A stretch of DNA of 64,000 bases. It comes from Pseudoruegeria sp. HB172150 (GTDB lineage Bacteria > Pseudomonadota > Alphaproteobacteria > Rhodobacterales > Rhodobacteraceae). Below are positions 61,988 through 64,000 of the stretch, piece after piece (the stretch's first letter is position 1; each line of letters begins with the position of its first letter). The notes below the pieces were generated by a model. The model did not search any database and was not told the DNA's origin. It saw only the letters and a list, made by a program, of their open reading frames with translations. Where the stretch lies: positions 62,001 to 126,000 of the forward strand of contig NZ_JAATNG010000003.1 in the NCBI RefSeq assembly GCF_013184805.1, written 5' to 3'. The position numbers were made by a program, and so were the translations under genes.

Positions 61988-63496
61988 ATGACCTTGACCG
62001 GAAAACACCTGATCGCCGGCGACTGGGTGATGGGCGACACGATGTTCAGCAGCGCACCGGCCGAAGGCCCGGCGCACGAGTTCTCGGTCGGCACACCGGC
62101 CCATGTCGAGGCTGCGTGTTCCGCCGCCGAGGAAGCGTTCTGGGAATACGGCTACTCCACCCGCGAAGCGCGGGCGAAGTTCCTGAATGCCATCGCCGAC
62201 GAGATCGAGGCGCGCGGCGATGCGATCACCGAGATCGGCACGCAGGAAACCGGCCTGCCCGCGGCGCGGCTGCAGGGTGAACGTGGCCGTACCACCGGCC
62301 AGCTCCGCCTGTTTGCCGATCACATTCTCAAGGGCGACTACCTCGACCGCCGCCATGACGAGGCATTGCCCGACCGGCAGCCCCTGCCGCGCCCGGACCT
62401 CAAGATGGTGCAGCGCCCGATCGGCCCCGTCGCCGTCTTCGGCGCCTCCAACTTCCCCCTCGCCTTCTCCACCGCCGGCGGCGACACCGCCGCCGCGCTC
62501 GCCGCCGGCTGCCCCGTCATCGTCAAGGGCCACTCCGCCCACCCCGGCACCGGCGAAATCGTCGCCCAGGCCATCGACGCCGCCATCAAGTCCTGCGGCC
62601 TGCATCCCGGCGTCTTCTCCCTGATTCAGGGCGGCAAGCGCGATGTCGGCACCGCTCTGGTACAGCACCCGCTGATCAAGGCGGTCGGCTTCACCGGCTC
62701 CCTCGGCGGCGGCCGCGCTCTGTTCGACCTCTGCGCCCAGCGCCCCGAACCGATCCCGTTCTTCGGCGAGCTTGGCTCGGTAAACCCGATGTTCATCCTG
62801 CCAGAGGCAGTCAAGGCGCGCGGCCAGGCCATCGGCGAGGGCTGGGCCGGTTCCCTGACCATGGGCGCGGGCCAGTTCTGCACCAATCCCGGCATCGCCG
62901 TCGTGCAGGAAGGCCCCGAGGGCGACGCCTTCGTCCAGGCCGCCGCCGAGGCGCTCAAGGGCATCGCCACCCAGTGCATGCTGACCGACGGCATCGCCGA
63001 CGCCTACCGCACCGGCAAATCCCGCTTCGACGACCGCAACGCGGTGGAACCCGTGCTCGTCACCGACAGCGACGGCCGCTACGCCAACCCGAACCTCTAC
63101 CAGACCCGCGCCGACGCCTACCTGCAGGACCACGCGCTGGGCGAAGAGGTGTTCGGCCCCCTCGGCCTCGTCGTCCGCGTCGATGGCACCGACGAGATGG
63201 AAACCCTCGCCCGCGGTTTCGAAGGCCAGCTGACCGCCACGATCCACATGGACAATGGCGACACCGATACCGCCAAGCGCCTGATGCCGATCCTCGAACG
63301 CAAGGCCGGGCGCCTGCTTGTCAACGGATTCCCCACCGGCGTCGAGGTCTGCGACGCGATGGTCCATGGCGGCCCCTACCCCGCCTCGACCAACTTCGGC
63401 GCCACCTCGGTCGGCACCCTTTCGATCCGCCGCTTCCTGCGTCCCGTCTGTTACCAGAACATGCCCGACGCGATCCTGCCCGGCGATCTGCAGTGA
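61988..63496 (+). CDS. Alpha-ketoglutarate semialdehyde dehydrogenase (aldehyde dehydrogenase family)
   Basis: A 502-residue NAD(P)-dependent aldehyde dehydrogenase. The cofactor and oxyanion region is PIGPVAVFGASNFPLAFSTA, the catalytic Glu is in IPFFGELGSVNPMFILPEAV, and the catalytic Cys is in TMGAGQFCTNPGIAVVQEGP. A GELGSVNP motif with a downstream FCTNPG is typical of the ketoglutarate-semialdehyde branch. It would oxidise the semialdehyde from kdgD to alpha-ketoglutarate, linking the pathway to the TCA cycle. A hairpin and T-run follow it. Confidence 0.9.
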   Translation: MTLTGKHLIAGDWVMGDTMFSSAPAEGPAHEFSVGTPAHVEAACSAAEEAFWEYGYSTREARAKFLNAIADEIEARGDAITEIGTQETGLPAARLQGERGRTTGQLRLFADHILKGDYLDRRHDEALPDRQPLPRPDLKMVQRPIGPVAVFGASNFPLAFSTAGGDTAAALAAGCPVIVKGHSAHPGTGEIVAQAIDAAIKSCGLHPGVFSLIQGGKRDVGTALVQHPLIKAVGFTGSLGGGRALFDLCAQRPEPIPFFGELGSVNPMFILPEAVKARGQAIGEGWAGSLTMGAGQFCTNPGIAVVQEGPEGDAFVQAAAEALKGIATQCMLTDGIADAYRTGKSRFDDRNAVEPVLVTDSDGRYANPNLYQTRADAYLQDHALGEEVFGPLGLVVRVDGTDEMETLARGFEGQLTATIHMDNGDTDTAKRLMPILERKAGRLLVNGFPTGVEVCDAMVHGGPYPASTNFGATSVGTLSIRRFLRPVCYQNMPDAILPGDLQ

Positions 63497-63507
63497 ACTC
63501 TCCCCGG

Positions 63508-63537
63508 CCCGTGGCAGCCCTGCCGCGGGTCGTTTTC
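63508..63537 (+). terminator. Terminator-like hairpin between aldehyde dehydrogenase and kdgD
   Basis: CCCGTGGCAG / CTGCCGCGGG forms a 10-bp stem (one G-T pair) with a two-base loop, followed by TCGTTTTC. It lies 12 bases after the dehydrogenase stop and 26 before kdgD. The short T-run suggests intrinsic termination, possibly partial, so kdgD may also have its own promoter. Confidence 0.6.
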
Positions 63538-63562
63538 AATCTCTAATAAAGGCAATCCCTCA

Positions 63563-64000
63563 ATGATCGCACCCACAGAGCTTCGCGATATCATCCGATC
63601 CGGGCTGCTCTCCTTCCCTGTCACGCCCTTCGACGCGCAGGACAACTTCAACGCCTCCGCCTTCAGCGCGCATCTGGAATGGCTGGCGGATTACCCCGTC
63701 GCCGGGCTGATCGTCGCCGGCGGCACGGGCGAGATGTTCTCGCTCACCCCCGGTGAAATTGTCGACGTGGTGAATACCGCCAAGGCCGCTCAGCCCAACG
63801 CCCCGATCCTCGCGGGCTGCGGCTACGGCACCAGACTCGCCTGCGAACTCGCGCAGGGGATCGAGGCGGCCGGCGGCGACGGCATCCTGCTCCTGCCGCA
63901 CTACCTGATCGGCGCCCCGCAGGATGGGATAGAGACGCATATCCGTACCGTCTGCCGCTCCACGAAGATGGGCGTCATCGTCTACAACCGCGGCCAGTCC
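63563..64000 (+). CDS. kdgD: 5-dehydro-4-deoxyglucarate dehydratase KdgD (3' end outside window)
   Basis: The frame runs from ATG 63563 to the window edge (146 codons). The visible part is a DHDPS-superfamily enzyme: RSGLLSFPVTPFDAQDNFNA, VAGLIVAGGTGEMFSLTPGE, and KAAQPNAPILAGCGYGTRLA. This matches the N-terminal half of KdgD, which dehydrates and decarboxylates 5-keto-4-deoxyglucarate to alpha-ketoglutarate semialdehyde. It follows the dehydrogenase that uses this product. The catalytic Lys is beyond the window. Confidence 0.9.
   Translation, partial: MIAPTELRDIIRSGLLSFPVTPFDAQDNFNASAFSAHLEWLADYPVAGLIVAGGTGEMFSLTPGEIVDVVNTAKAAQPNAPILAGCGYGTRLACELAQGIEAAGGDGILLLPHYLIGAPQDGIETHIRTVCRSTKMGVIVYNRGQS

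Noticed and set aside
61214-63367. Long antisense open frame opposite the aldehyde dehydrogenase (over 700 codons)
   Set aside because: A Gly/Ala/Val-rich shadow of strongly biased coding sequence; no start signal, domain or spacing supports it.

Overview
This window looks like a chromosomal segment from a GC-rich alphaproteobacterium of the Rhodobacterales/Roseobacter type. The flagellin regulators FlaF and FlbT and a DUF1217 protein lie beside flagellin. Periplasmic and membrane flagellar genes are packed into divergent blocks in the order usual for this group. A fused DctQM TRAP transporter is present. The 3' hairpin motif ending CCTCCGGCGGGGATATTT after dnaN is, from experience, common in Rhodobacteraceae. 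Taxonomy is inferred from gene content only.

Positions 1-30801 are one large flagellar locus. It holds the end of flgE, then flgK-flgL-flgI (+). Next come fliF-fliH-fliN-fliP (-) and, divergently, fliL, a DUF6468-like protein, motE, motA, an 821-residue periplasmic protein, a lytic transglycosylase, flhA-fliR-flhB and a small coiled-coil protein (+). These are followed by flgB-flgC-fliE-fliQ-flgF-flgG-flgA-flgH and a second FliL-like gene (-), then fliI (+). The end of the locus carries flagellin with flaF-flbT-DUF1217 (-), a FlgN-like protein and FlgJ (-), and fliK-flgD (+). fliG, fliM, motB, fliD, fliS and regulators are not in the window. Two sites resembling CtrA boxes sit in divergent promoters.

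Positions 30802-34775 hold a phosphotransferase and a translationally coupled trio: a diaminopropionate-ammonia-lyase-like PLP enzyme, an M24 hydrolase and an Asp/Glu racemase-family protein. This looks like a small amino-acid-derivative catabolic unit. Positions 34776-49487 are mostly housekeeping: gyrB, recF, dnaN, dnaA, rpsT, mutM, ubiE and ubiB. The old dnaA-dnaN-recF-gyrB neighbourhood is interrupted by a PhyH oxygenase, a LysE exporter, a DUF1697 protein and other small genes.

Positions 49488-64000 are a sugar-acid catabolic cluster. A FadR-type GntR regulator faces a TRAP transporter (dctP, fused dctQM). After these come a 40-residue membrane microprotein, an IlvD/Edd dehydratase, an enolase-superfamily galactarate/talarate-type dehydratase, a PhyH oxygenase, a DHDPS-family lyase, an RraA-like protein, a UxaA/GarD-type dehydratase, an AraD1/GguC-type FAH-fold protein, alpha-ketoglutarate-semialdehyde dehydrogenase and the start of kdgD. 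The inferred route is uptake of aldarates or aldonates, dehydration to deoxy-keto acids, conversion to alpha-ketoglutarate semialdehyde and oxidation to alpha-ketoglutarate.

No insertion sequence, prophage, CRISPR array, tRNA or rRNA gene was recognised.
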